From NCBI GenBank assembly GCA_034401795.1, contig CM067373.1, positions 41,795,781-41,859,780 on the forward strand: a stretch of DNA of 64,000 bases, in the 5' to 3' direction. Under the pieces are notes generated by a model that was not told where the DNA came from, did not search any database, and saw only the letters and a program-made list of their open reading frames with translations. The position numbers and the translations under genes were made by a program. The first letter of the stretch is position 1. Each line of letters opens with the position of its first letter. This DNA comes from Chaetoderma sp. LZ-2023a (Eukaryota; Mollusca; Caudofoveata; Chaetodermatida; Chaetodermatidae). This document shows, piece after piece, positions 33,890-45,425 of this stretch.

Positions 33890-35050
33890 ATGGCAGTTTA
33901 AATTTTAGTTTTAAAATATTTTTAATGTTAATTTGCACATTAAATTGCAGAGGTTTAAATGACGAAATAAAACAACATGTACTATTAGATGAATTAAAGG
34001 CAAGACTTGTTGACAAAATTACAAGATATAGAGGTTATTGAAGTGTTCAGGTGTTTGACGAATGGAGAACTCTATTACTCTGTTCCCAATGAACCGAGTG
34101 CAGGTGTTGCAATTTTTGTTTCTCCCAAAATGCCTCAGCTGGATAAATATCATTTCTTCTTCATCTGATAACAATGGGCAGTGGGTTAAAGTTGTAATCG
34201 ACATAGAAGGGTCAAATTACACTTTAGTTTCAATCTATACACCGGCGTTGCATTCTGAAAGATGTACATTCTTGTCCAGTATATTAACCATTCTAAATGA
34301 TAATTCTGACAATATTATCCTGGGTGGTGATTTTAACTGTGCTATGGATGGGACGCGAGACAGAAGTTCACTTTCTAGCTATGGTGACACATCGCATGGC
34401 AGACTTAAAGCTATATGTGATGCAGAACATTTACTGGATAGTTATCGAATAGTAAATCCAGAGGGTCGTGATTTCACATGGCATTCAAATAACGACCAAC
34501 TCGCCTCGAGAATAGAACGAATTTATATTCAAAGAACATTGAAAGGAAATCTGGTAACTGCTGGTATGTATCCCTTTACGTTCTCTGACCCTGACATGTT
34601 TTACCTCACGCTGGATAATGCCGACTGGATTAAACACGGCCCTGGCTTTTGGAAAATTAATAATTCGCTGCTAAATGAATCTAAATATCAAACCTGTGCT
34701 TCGAAACAAAAATTCCCATGACAATTTAATAACATGGTGGGAAGATGTAAAAGTTGGATTTGCCCACATTTCAAAACAATATGCCATTGGGAAAGCGTGA
34801 ATGATGCGCAAGGAGAAGAAAGCACTTGAGCGTTCTCTGTTTCTCATAAGTAGGAAGGTTGCGAATGGTGATAGTCAGCATAGTGAACGGCTAAGCGATA
34901 TAAAATCAAAGCTTACGCAAATAGATAGATATAGGGTTGAAGGTTCAATAACTAGGAGCAGAACACAAATGTATATCGAAGGCGAGAAACCAACGAAATA
35001 CTTTTATGGGCTCGAAAAATCTAGAGGAGTTGAGAAATTAATTAGGAGTT

Positions 35051-35096
<46 letters not shown>

Positions 35097-37701
35097 CCAA
35101 AATTGCTCTACGCAAAAGGAAATTATGGAAACGGTAGAAACATTTTATCAGATGTTATATAAATCTGATAATAGTAATGATATACAGTCATCCGAGATGC
35201 TAGCGAATGTCAAAAATGCATTCTCAAAATTGATCACGGAATTCTGTGAGCTCCCATTAACACTAGCTGATCTGACTACTTCTCTAAAACATATGAATGG
35301 CGGCGGCTCCAGGAGGTGATGGACTTAGCGTGGAATTCTACCAGACATTTTGGCATCTCATTGAGCCAGAATTTATTCAAGTAATAAATGAAATATTTAC
35401 ACATGGTAGTAGGCTCCCTTCTACCATGTTGCAAGCATATGTTCACCTTATATTCAAGAAAGGAAATCGACAGAGCCTAGACAATTACAGACCCATCTCG
35501 CTCCTTTGTGTCGATTATAAGATTATTTCTAAAGCGCTTGCTAAAAAACTTGCTAGTGTTCTGGATGAAGTTATCCATACCAATCAAACTTGCTCTATTC
35601 CAGGCCGCTCTATCTTGACCAATACATTTTTAACTAGAGACATTATACAATTGGTTGCGAAAGGTAATGCCCCAGGAGCCATTATAGGTTTATACATCGA
35701 AAAGGCGTTTGATCGATTAGAATGGGAGTTTCTGTTTAAATCACACAGTCACATTGGTTCGGGACCAAATTTCATAAAATAGATCCGAATTCTCTATGGC
35801 AATATTAGCAGCAAATACCTCGTAAACAATTTTAAAAGTCAGCCCATTATTTTAGAGCGTGGTGTGTGTCAAGGGTGTTCATTGTCTCCCGTGTTATTCG
35901 TCATAGCAATAGAGGCATTAGGAGCAATCCTCAGGGAGGACCCACTTTTTCATGGTATAGATATTCATGGTGTAAATTGACCCATAAAGGTGTCTCAATA
36001 TTCCGATGACACAACGGTCTTTGCAGGAACCAATGCTGATTTTAAAAGGCTTGACACGATTTTATTGGATTTTCACATGGCCTCTGGCCTGAAGATAAAC
36101 AAAGCTAAATCAGTTGGATTATTTTTGAATCAGTGGAAAAGTAGGTGTGATAAGCCACTGGACATCGGATGGACAAATGAATCAATTAAGATTCTAGGTA
36201 TTCACTTCAGTAGAAAGGGTGAAATGAACCTTAACTGGGAAGAGAGAATAGCTAAAATGAAGAAAACCTGTAATGCGTGGAAGCATCGGCATTTAACTAT
36301 TTTCGGCAGAACCTTGGTTATAAATACCTTAATATTTTCAAAGTTATGGTATACAGCCAATAGAATGGTCCGAGAATTTTCCCAGGATTTTTGCATGAAT
36401 GATTTAATTCATGGCGGGCTTAATCTTGTAGATGTTAGAATGAAGAGCATGTCACTGTGTTTCAATTTTTTAAATGCATTACTTCATTCTGATATTCCGT
36501 GGGCAAATGTATCAAGATCGTTAATAGAAAGCTTCATAAAGCCTTTCTCAACCAAAAGCTTTTTTTGTGCCAAAAATCCGCCCCCGAATTATACGCGAGT
36601 TCCTCCATATTTTCTCGAGCTAAAAACTGGTTTTGATGCGTTTATTAAAGTTGACGATGTACTACTATAACTGGGAAAATGTTTTACAATTGGAGTTATG
36701 GGGCAATAATCACATCACTCATCAAGGCAAAGCTATGTACTATCCATCAATGGCAGGGAAAGGCATTAAATATGTATGTGACATTGTTGTATTCGGAGGG
36801 AATGGAAATCATTGGCTGAGATTTGCTATGTTACTGCTCTTCGACCAATAGATGCTACGTGTCTGTTAGCTCGCGTACAAGAAGCTATACCGAAAGCTTG
36901 GTTCTCTCTATACAGTGCCGATCTTACTGATGTAATGATAAGGAATTTTCTTGCAGAATGGCAGTAAGCAGCTGGTATAAGCTCCTTAGGGAACTACATG
37001 CTGTACCTCCAAGAGCTATTTATGCATGGGAGCAGCATGGTTATAATATTCTGAACTGGGAGATAATATGGAAAAACATACATCTACCGAATATTCCCAA
37101 TCAGGCAAGAGATGTAGTTTGGAGACTAATACACAGAAAGCTTTGGGTTAAACATCTCATGACAAAAGCAAAACTGTGTGCTGAAGATGATAATAAGTGC
37201 GTTTTCTGTGTAAGCTCTGAGGAAACATTGGTACATCTATTCGTTGAATGCCATGTTGTAGTTCAGTTCTGGGTATATGTAACTAGGATTTTATCAGATC
37301 TCGGTGTTCCTACATCGGACATAACACCACACAATATTTTATTTCATGACCTTGCAAATGAGTCACATCAAATAAATAATAAAGTTATTGTGTTAGTCTG
37401 CTTAAGCATTGGAATTTGGAGCATTTGGAAACATCGCTGCTCTGTAGTGCATGATGCAAATGCTAATTTTAAAGCGAGAGAGAGAGACACGCGATCATTT
37501 AAAAAGTTTAATGGGATATTTTATGCGTTATTGTCACATTGTGTTAGAGGCGAATGCCATAAGTATATTAAAAAACAAAATCGAAAAACGTTTAGAAGAA
37601 TATGGTGCAGAGGTAGATTAATATCATTTGAAAATGACAATCTGTCCATCAAAACACCGCCGTGGTTATTTAACCTTTCATTTAATGTGCCGAATACGTA
37701 A
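33890..37701 (+). pseudogene. Copy F ORF2, broken; poly-Asn insert
   Basis: The ATG at 33890 is followed by a stop after three codons; endonuclease sequence resumes at about 33928 (LICTLNCRG) and is damaged near 34010, where the QETK box is lost. 34062-34721 retains GGDFNC and a changed SDPD in place of SDHD. 34801-35319 contains a (AAC)n expansion at 35056-35097 coding for about 16 Asn. The reverse transcriptase follows in pieces (YRPISLL near 35487, FDRLEWEFL near 35708, an in-frame TAG near 35781, YSDD at 35999-36010). The last piece, 36958-37701, has the terminal CX2CX8HX4C motif near 37200. Non-functional. Confidence 0.87.
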
Positions 37702-38754
37702 ATATTTTAACACTTATATTACATCCTTGTCAATTTGTGTATAATTTAATGTTGATTATGGAAGGATATATTTTTAAGAATAAATTTTTAATGTAAATTT
37801 ACCATTTGGTAGGAAATCGTTTGAATGGAGGCTGTTGCAGCCTGCTGTAACTGCCGCTTCCAGTCATTCGTTTTCAAAATTACCAGTCGTCTGTTATTTG
37901 TTTTGGACAGAGCAAAATGCACTGTAAAATTCTGACCTAAAATCATCCTATGTTTATGAATTACAAACGATCCAGTATTATATTTTGGAACCGCCTTATC
38001 ATTGTAGCTAATATCGTTATAAAATGGCAGCGAGCTTTGTCATTGTTTAACAATGTACAATCCCGGATAATTTTAGAATCTCTCTCAAAAAGGAGAGAAA
38101 TATTTAAATGCCGCGGAGTTATTATTATTGGGCTCCGCACTGCTGACAAAGTGTTTGAGTTTAAATGCTCGCGCTTTGTTGGCTATATAAAAGATTACCC
38201 GGGCCTATTCAGAATAGAGCATACTAGATGTTTAATTTGATCAAAACAATGAACGTATGGCGTTTATTTTATTAGTATATACTTACTTTGACAAAACAGA
38301 TATTTCAAAAATACTATTAGGACGAAAAGACTGATAAATATGTAATTAGATTTTTAATGTTGATTAACATTTACTCCTTTGAACCCAGACTTCCACGAAT
38401 CTCACATTCTGGACAATCGTACGTGTAAGCTGTTGGATGGTTTGAAACTGCTTGGACTGGAACCCGTTGCTGCCATATACAGGAACGACTCCCAGTTAGA
38501 TGTGTTTCAAAATGTTCAACAGAATATTTATATTTATTTAAATAAAAATGATTTCTTTCGTATTTGTCCCTTGGAGTGCAAAGAGTTAAATATGTATATT
38601 TATTGAGCAGCGATTTTGAAGTATTTTATTATACTGAAAGACAGATGAATTTTTGAAAGGTTTTTCCGTTTCACTTGCCGTTTATTTACTGTTTGTATGT
38701 TGTATGATTTGTACGTCAGTCTTTTATATGTTTTTGGATATGAAAGGTTTTCCG
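37702..38754 (+). other. Copy F 3' UTR
   Basis: Non-coding. Contains CCCGGATAATTTTAGAATC near 38062, related to the motif in copy E. A 75-codon ORF at 38379-38606 resembles nothing I know and is probably chance. Confidence 0.65.
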
Positions 38755-38772
38755 CACGATCCATAAATCGTG
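38755..38772 (+). promoter_or_regulatory. Family 2 terminal 3' hairpin, copy F
   Basis: CACGAT / ATCGTG stem with six-base loop; the seventh pair of copy E is lost. Followed by an AATAAAAAAA tail and (GTA)n. Confidence 0.7.
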
Positions 38773-38788
38773 TTATCAATAATAAAAA

Positions 38789-38789
<1 letters not shown>

Positions 38790-38872
<83 letters not shown>
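38790..38872 (+). repeat. (GTA)n microsatellite, 3' of copy F
   Basis: About 27 pure GTA triplets between the A-rich tail of copy F and a partial unit X. Confidence 0.97.
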
Positions 38873-38873
<1 letters not shown>

Positions 38874-38974
38874 TGGTTAAAAGTTGGGTGAAATAGAGCA
38901 ACGTTCTATTTTTCCAGCACAGCAAAGTTTTGCGTTCGTACTAACATGGTCGTACCACGTTCACACAATGCAGT
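38873..38974 (+). repeat. Partial unit X, interrupted
   Basis: Matches 24213-24325: GTTGGTTAAAAGTTGGGTG to CACGTTCACACAATGCAG. Homology ends exactly where an LTR-like sequence begins at 38975, so X was interrupted by that insertion. Confidence 0.82.
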
Positions 38975-39653
38975 TGTAATGGGGGAAATTTTCTTAGCTT
39001 GGATATGGTCCTAATACCAGTGGGGCCACGGTCGTGACCCATCTGATTTATGACCAGGGCCGGAGAGCTGTACAAACTGCTAACTCGATGCCTACTATGA
39101 ACTGACAGGCTATCTGTGTTGTATCGCAAATCTCAAGACAGTTCTTAGGACAGACAGACTGGTTGATAAGTGGTGCTAGTTCACTTACTTTGACGCTCAA
39201 TGACACTGCTTATGACTCTTTTGATGACAGGCTTAATGGCAGATTCACAATCACTCAGTAATTAAGTAATAACACTGAAGACTTCTCAATGATATTCAAC
39301 TTTTACTTGCTCACCATTATTTGTTAAAGATACGCTTCAGTTAAACAGTTAATATACTCTATAAATAAGTTTCACTTTAAGAATTGTAACTCAACTTGTA
39401 AAACTAATAGACTTTAAATACTGACTTTGACTATAAAATCAAATATTAAACCAAGACGCTTACTCCCTAGCTAAAGGTATGCTAGCAATCTTATTCTATG
39501 TTCTGGTCTTGTTTTTGTGACCAAACCGCACAGCCTAACTGGTCTTCTTACCACACCTAGTTCTCAGAATATGCTGAAAAAGCTGGCATTTATACTGGTT
39601 TCTTGTTGATGTTTCCAGGCTAAAATACATTGTTACCCGGGAAAATTTCTACA
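38975..39653. mobile_element. Candidate LTR (about 679 bp)
   Basis: Begins TGTAATGGGGGAAATTTTC and ends GGGAAAATTTCTACA, so it has TG...CA ends and related inverted termini. On the minus strand a TATAAATGCC string lies near 39590. It starts inside unit X. No 5 bp target duplication was found, and no second copy lies in the window. Orientation is unproven; on the minus strand it would be the 3' LTR of the zinc-knuckle ORF at 39761-40795. Confidence 0.45.
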
Positions 39654-39760
39654 ACAAAAAACCGGCATAGCATGTCGCTTCATGGAAATAATCTTATATA
39701 CAAAGATGATTTTGTGCTTATGGTGGTGGTGAGAGAGAGGGGGTGGGGGGGGGGACTGTG

Positions 39761-40795
39761 TTACCTATAGGGGCTCTTCTTCACAAGGCCCTGATAAATG
39801 ATCAGTGTTGGCTGGAATTTACTTTCCAGCTCAATATTAAGAATATTAATCTTGGACATAAGATCTGCAACTTCACATTTCTGGACTTCTACAAGATTTT
39901 CTAACTCTAAATATGTATTAGATTTGACATCGGATTTTGACTGATGCTTGCTACGGGCAGAATTTAATTTAGATTTCATGGTGTTGAGCTCTGTTTTGAT
40001 GACATTGTGCAAGCACATTTCATTCTGAAATTCTAATAGCCATACGGTGGAAAATGGAAGTTCATTCACATCAGAATTTCTAACATTTTTATAGGCTTTC
40101 TGATTAGACATTTTAGGCCTTTTTATCCCAAATCTTCTAGAACTCGCTTTAGAATTTTGAACTATGTTTACCTGACCGACAGATTTATTATTTGATGACT
40201 GTTTAGCACCAGTTCTCATATTACATTCACACTTAGGCATGTTATCAATTTTAATGCCAACTGTTTTACCATTCATTCCTGGGTTTGAGACACAATTTCT
40301 CCCATATAAAGAAGCATTTGCTGATAAGCTAGCATCATTATTGGCATTGGGCTTTATAGCGCTTATCTTCTTGCTAATTCTAGGCTTTATGGCATTGTGT
40401 GGGGCTGAGTTTTTAGGCTGATTATTTTTAATCTGCAGATTAATGCTTTTGCAAGAGTTTGGCGTAGCTCGCTGACTATTATTTTGTGTTTTTCTCTTTT
40501 GTGCTTGCTTGTCAATTTTAAAATAGCAATACTTTATGAGATGACCAAATTTTGAACAGTAAAAGCACCTTTTAAATCTAGCATGACATGTAACTACATG
40601 ATTATAATTACTGCTGTATTCACCACAACGATGACACCGTTGGTTCCTGGAATGGTGGGAAGTGAAATATGCATGCATCTGTTCATTGTCGGTAGCTCGG
40701 CTATCTCCTTTAGAATTGTAGACCCTGAGATATGTTGGGATGGCATTCGTGAATGGCCCATCCGTAAGCCAGGCAAAGGAACCGCAGCTAGCCAC
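39761..40795 (-). CDS. Gag-like retroelement protein with zinc knuckles
   Basis: An open frame of 344 codons on the minus strand (a GTG is used as nominal start; the true N-terminus is unknown). It carries an atypical CX2C...H...C segment (CHRCGEYSSN, then HVVTC) followed by a canonical CX2CX4HX4C knuckle (RCFYCSKFGHLIKYC) at about residues 53-90. A long basic, Asn/Lys/Ser-rich middle follows, and a predicted coiled coil in the last 80 residues (TELNTMKSKLNSARSK to the end). Knuckles plus basic linker suggest an RNA-binding gag or ORF1 protein of a retroelement. No polymerase lies next to it on the same strand. It overlaps the opposite-strand remains leading into the envelope gene, so one of the two has been truncated or inserted there. 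Confidence 0.55.
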   Translation of the reverse strand: MASCGSFAWLTDGPFTNAIPTYLRVYNSKGDSRATDNEQMHAYFTSHHSRNQRCHRCGEYSSNYNHVVTCHARFKRCFYCSKFGHLIKYCYFKIDKQAQKRKTQNNSQRATPNSCKSINLQIKNNQPKNSAPHNAIKPRISKKISAIKPNANNDASLSANASLYGRNCVSNPGMNGKTVGIKIDNMPKCECNMRTGAKQSSNNKSVGQVNIVQNSKASSRRFGIKRPKMSNQKAYKNVRNSDVNELPFSTVWLLEFQNEMCLHNVIKTELNTMKSKLNSARSKHQSKSDVKSNTYLELENLVEVQKCEVADLMSKINILNIELESKFQPTLIIYQGLVKKSPYR

Positions 40796-40921
40796 CCAAC
40801 CCTAGACACGGAAGCTCTCGAAAAATTGGTTGAGTTCCTTAATGAACCTATACCACCTACTATCCTGATGGGTGAACCTGGTCCTTCGTGACTGGTAGGG
40901 CTTCATGGTCCGTCTAGTGAG

Positions 40922-41200
40922 GTGCCCGCTCAGCATGAAGCATATGTGCCTGACGTGGTAATGCATGATGGGTCACCCGTGCCTGATGAAGAGATGGCGC
41001 AATCGATAGCAACTGATGATGATGCATCGATGACAGATATAACTCCGGACGAATCTAGATGCATATTTGGCCGTAAGCCAAATTCCAGATATGGATTATG
41101 TAAGCGTCCGCATAGACCCGATTATTTTACTTCCATAAAAGGAAAACGACCACGCATTTGTGTGGTGAGTCATCTTGTGTCGCTTTGTCTCATTCCACGT
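40922..41200 (+). pseudogene. Possible C-terminal tail of a retroviral-type polyprotein
   Basis: An acidic stretch followed by a basic KRPHRPDYFTS segment that ends shortly before the envelope remnant. Such an acidic-to-basic tail can end a pol polyprotein downstream of integrase, and a TG|GTGAGT splice-donor-like site lies at 41162-41169. No integrase motif is visible upstream, so the call rests on position and composition only. Confidence 0.25.
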
Positions 41201-41302
41201 GCGAGAAGTGACTCGTTCACATCACAACAATTTAAGCTCATTTTGTTTTTCGTGATAGTTTGAATTAGTAATTTGATATCTTTGCTTACTTTTTCTGTCA
41301 GT

Positions 41303-43133
41303 ATGATGATATTGTTAGCATTTTTGTCTTTACTCAGTGTCAGTAGAACAACATCGCCTGACATTCAGAAAGTCAAAAATGGTGTATTGATTACTCGACA
41401 TGTTCCTATTTCAGTTATTATAGCCGAGTGGACTATTCTTATTTCTATTTCTGCTCCTCGTTTACCAGCCAAGTTTGATTATCATATTAGGTCCATAGGT
41501 GAAGTAACTGAAATCGCTAAGTCAAGAACTGTATTGTCCACACATGATTCAGTTAGTCTTCTAAATCGACTTCAACACATCAAGAATGCAGCTGTGAGTC
41601 CATTGACAAATGGTGATCCTTTCTCTAGACAACGACATAGCCTTCTAAATTTTGTAGGCGACATAGCCTCATCTCTGTTTGGAGTAGCGGCCAGTGGAGA
41701 CATAGAAGAATTAAAAGGGATCGTTAAAGTATCTATGTTAAAGGTTAACAAGTTATACATCACAGTAATCAATTAACGTCTCACGTACAGCATCTCTACT
41801 CCAATGTTAGTGGTAATAGGGATCGGATCAATGACTTATCAGACGTAATACAAAATGTGACGGACGTAGTTAACAATTTTTTAATTAATAATGCATGTTT
41901 ACTTTAGCATGAATAGGCCAAGCGATCGACTCCGTGGAAGGTGTTGCCTAGGAGTATCGCCAAATGACAATGACATTCCGATGAAGGACAGCATCTCTGG
42001 AACTAGGAAGGCTAACTGAGGAGTTGTTTAGTCCTTTAGATTTATCCGATGTAGCTAAACAAATTAACACAGGAGTAAAGTTGATAGATCCTTTCCATTG
42101 GTATTATCATAACGTTATTGTGTGGCCCTTGTGGAAGGACCCTGCATCATTACATTTTATGGCTGCACTTCCGTTGATTGATGACGGGAGATATGTAGAA
42201 CATGGTATCCATTCATGGCCAGTAGCACTAAGCACCCTTGGTCATATCGTTCAAGTTAAATTATCGGTATTCAATATCGGTCTAGATACTCGCACAGGGT
42301 GGTATTTTAATCCATTGGCATGTCGAGGTGATAATCCGCGGGTGTGCGAGGGTAATCTACAAATTGATGCTAGCCACGTTCCCTGCATAGTCAGTATGTT
42401 GACCAACACTACCAGTTCCGTGTGCAAAATTGAATTGTCCTTATCTAATGATACTAGCAGCAAATTATTTAAGGGGCAGTATACGGGAATGGTGTTACAG
42501 ACTTTTGGGGAAAAGGTTAAGATGCATTGCGTGGGTGAGGGAATGGTTGAACTGGAACTTTCCAATGATGTGTATGTACTAAATCCTAGTCGTTGTGCAT
42601 ATAGTGGATCCAGTTGACATCATGGCCTATGAGCACCGGTACACCGAAATGACACCAGTACCGAATATGATGAACATTGACGTAACGGACATATTAAACC
42701 GGACACAAATAATTAGACATCTTGAGCACACCAAGTGGGAACGTTACAGAAGGTCAAATTGGTAAGTCTAGCACCTTTATTAGAAATAGATATCGATTCA
42801 ACCGGTAACAACATGATAGGACATAATTATATTATTGTAATTGCTTTATTTACATGTATTATTATATTTGGCATATTATTCATTTCATATCGGTGCGGTG
42901 TCCTACCGAGAGTCTTGATGGGTTTGAGACGATGCTGTACCGATGAGGAAAGTCAAAGGAGCTCTGGGCTGAAGCATGAATGGGTCTGCACGCTGACTTG
43001 GAATAATCAACCGAGGCAGGGTGGCGATGAGCCAAAGATGGTAGCAAGCACGCCAGACCATAGCTCGGGACCACCGGTTCTGACAACTCAGGTAATGCAG
43101 ATCCCGGGTGTCTCTTTTGGTCCACCATTTTAG
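41303..43133 (+). pseudogene. Retroviral-type envelope gene (baculovirus-F-like class), broken
   Basis: Envelope proteins of this class occur in errantivirus-like LTR elements and are related to baculovirus F fusion proteins. The first part has a hydrophobic signal peptide after an ATG at 41303, and near 41620-41680 a basic cleavage-like RQR motif followed by a fusion-peptide-like NFVGDIASSLFG segment, the class hallmark. Cys-bearing ectodomain sequence continues at 42024-42617. The last part, 42735-43133, has one membrane-spanning segment (about 42822-42890) and a cytoplasmic tail. The frame breaks near 41770, where decayed sequence follows to about 42020, and again near 42617-42735. The cleavage motif has lost its final Arg. 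It is an old, inactive copy; no reverse transcriptase accompanies it. Confidence 0.7.
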
Positions 43134-43530
43134 GTAAAATACCTGATTGGTATTATACGTGTCCAATTGGAACGCATTATTGTATTGTACTGTATTTTGT
43201 ACCTATTTCAATGTACTGTTCACCTTTGTTGTACTTGCGCGGCAGCATTAGATTTCGTTTTACGTACAGTTTTCCGTCTAATGATTCTGCCGTGCCGGAT
43301 ATACTTCATCATCGTTATTATTTTATTCTATTATGTATATAAGTTGTATTTGGTTATTATTGTGAGTAACCGCATGCTTACGAATTAATAGTCGGTATCT
43401 TATTATGGTTTACATTATTGGTATCACATACGATTTATCTGGTATTTTTTAATAGTGTATTGTTATTGACGATATGTACATTTTGTTTAAATGATTTTGG
43501 ATTATATTTTTAATTTTTAGATTCTCCACG
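43134..43530 (+). other. AT-rich non-coding DNA after the envelope remnant
   Basis: No ORF or motif of note; hydrophobic ORFs arise from T-richness. Probably the 3' untranslated part of the same retroelement. Confidence 0.4.
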
Positions 43531-43841
43531 AGGGATTAAGGGTGGTGATAGTGACTAGGTGCTGTTGATGGAGCACAGTAGTTAAACGACCATTCATATG
43601 ATGGTCGTTTAACTTCGGTCAGTGGGCATATGTGAATATCCGGATTCGGATCTGGGGATTTTGAGGAAGTAGCTAGCCTAAAGATTGTCGGTTCCTGTCT
43701 TGAGTGTTATTTGCATATGCCCTGTTGACCTGGCGAGCCTGTAGCCCACATCTGTTATTAATCTTCTGTTGAATCTTTTTAGTGGTCATTTGGATAAGTC
43801 CATCTCAGTTATAAATATTTTCTACGTCACGTCAACGTCAT

Positions 43842-43845
<4 letters not shown>
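43531..43845 (+). other. Possible polypurine tract and 3' LTR start
   Basis: A purine-rich GAGGGATTAAGGGTGGTGATAG (in two parts) at about 43531-43552 precedes TGACTAGGTG, as a polypurine tract would precede an LTR. No matching LTR is available to prove it. Confidence 0.25.
43581..43613. promoter_or_regulatory. Perfect 13 bp hairpin
   Basis: GTTAAACGACCAT and ATGGTCGTTTAAC pair around a seven-base loop containing CATATG. It could be a structural element of an LTR or the core of a short foldback element. Confidence 0.6.
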
Positions 43846-43923
<78 letters not shown>

Positions 43924-43941
43924 TATGAGAACCCATTTATG

Positions 43942-44007
<66 letters not shown>
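43846..44007. repeat. (TA)n microsatellite in two blocks
   Basis: Pure AT dinucleotides at about 43846-43919 and 43944-44007, split by a 24-base unique piece. Confidence 0.97.
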
Positions 44008-44009
<2 letters not shown>

Positions 44010-44372
44010 CGTGTATATGTGCGTTTGAACATATACGCATTTAGATTGAAGTTTGAACCTTGTTTATTTATGTAACAAATATCATGTATATAGATGTATG
44101 AGCAGGATGACCTAGCCAGGAGCGTGTGATGTGATAACCTATTTTATGCTGTACGCTGGAATACGATATATGTGAAAGCTATGAATAAAGGACGGACGAA
44201 TGGACAGAAAGGAAGGATAGCTTGTAGTAGGAAGAATGAACATTTACTTTAGCAATGGCGCGGGTCTATAGTGAAGACAGCAAGTGCTAATGCTAATCAA
44301 TGCAGCGTGAATGGAATGAAATAAATGAAAGAATTACTTACTGTTTGACGGCAAATCATTGTGAATACGATT
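44008..44372. other. No gene recognised
   Basis: Non-coding DNA with an AATAAA at about 44183. Nothing else is supported. Confidence 0.4.
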
Positions 44373-44463
44373 CGTAACAACAAATGCAAACTATTTGTTA
44401 AGGCGTAACAACAAACGCAAACTATTTGTTAAAACGTAACAACGATTGCAAACTATCGTGTTA
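44373..44463. repeat. Tandem repeat, 31 bp x 3
   Basis: CGTAACAAC....GCAAACTAT recurs at 44373, 44404 and 44435 with a period of 31; the third copy is the most diverged. Confidence 0.88.
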
Positions 44464-44619
44464 CGTATTTCATGATGGTGTTATATAATTTATCCGAAAT
44501 CCAAGCATGGTTAGCTAGGCCTGTATGTAATACTGGTTTTGTATCGCTGAATGAACTTTAATGCTACGTATATTAGTGGGGGTATATATGGGTGGGTGGG
44601 TGGGTGGATGTGTGTGTGT

Positions 44620-44621
<2 letters not shown>

Positions 44622-44709
<88 letters not shown>
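44622..44709. repeat. (GT)n microsatellite
   Basis: About 44 GT dinucleotides after a GGGTG-rich start at 44577-44621. Confidence 0.97.
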
Positions 44710-44710
<1 letters not shown>

Positions 44711-45164
44711 GTCGGCGACACCGACATTAATTCTAGGCAACATCACCAATTATTCCATCTATATTTGATTTGTACCTATTAATGTCGCCCTTTAATTAGA
44801 TGGTAAATTGATCAATCCGCTGGTTCAGTAATTGGTGTGTTTATTGTTTGATTGATTGCTTGATGGTCTGAGCACTCACTCAATGAATTGATTAATTAAT
44901 TATTTCGTTCTGTAATTACTCGAATGCGTATTCATTTAATTCTAGCGATTGTATTTTGCCGGCCTGCCTGCCTGCATTTCTGCCTGTCTGCCGCTCTGCC
45001 TGCCTGCTTGCCCGCTTGCATGTACATATTCACAACGTATTCTCGCACATCGAACTGATGGATGTAACTCGTCGAACAAACCCAAGCTTGCTAAGAAAAC
45101 AAGAGAGAAATTTCGGAATCCTGAATTTAACGATGTCTATGGTATTAAATGTAAGCGTGAGAAA
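44710..45164. other. No gene; short (TGCC)-rich block
   Basis: TGCC and TGCT tetramers at about 44957-45018; TTGATTGATT-like runs near 44845-44900. No coding support. Confidence 0.45.
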
Positions 45165-45425
45165 TGAATACAAATTCGGACTAACGAACATTCGGACTAA
45201 TAAACCTTTGGAATTAAGAATCTTCGGACTTACGAACCTTCGGACTTACGAACCTTCGGACTTACGAACCTTCGGACTTACGAACCTTCGGACTTACGAA
45301 CCCTCGGAATTTCGGACTAATGCACATTCGGAATTAAGAACCCGTATAATTTCGGACCAATGAACCGTGGGACCTATGAACTTCGGAGCATTGAACTTTC
45401 GGATCTATGCACCTTCGGAATATCG
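45165..45425. repeat. Minisatellite, 16 bp unit
   Basis: Five nearly perfect copies of TTCGGACTTACGAACC at about 45225-45305, flanked on both sides by decayed copies (TTCGGAATTAAGAA.., TTCGG.CTAATG). The pattern of perfect core and decayed edges is typical of an array growing from its centre. Confidence 0.9.

Larger units (their letters stand above)
32124..38789 (+). mobile_element. Non-LTR retrotransposon copy F (family 2), full length
   Basis: About 6.67 kb. Contains a 5' UTR of about 420 bases, ORF1 with N-terminal region and knuckles, ORF2, a 3' UTR of about 1.05 kb, the family 2 hairpin and an A-rich tail followed by (GTA)n. Its start resembles that of copy E. It is more decayed than E but lacks the large ORF1 deletion. 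Confidence 0.9.

Noticed and set aside
38379-38606. 75-codon ORF in copy F 3' UTR
   Set aside because: Not present in copy E 3' UTR and of unknown similarity; probably chance.
43822-44040. Ile/Tyr repeat ORF
   Set aside because: Translation of (TA)n.
45225-45305. CRISPR-like regular repeats
   Set aside because: 16 bp units follow each other without unique spacers and the genome is eukaryotic; a minisatellite explains it.
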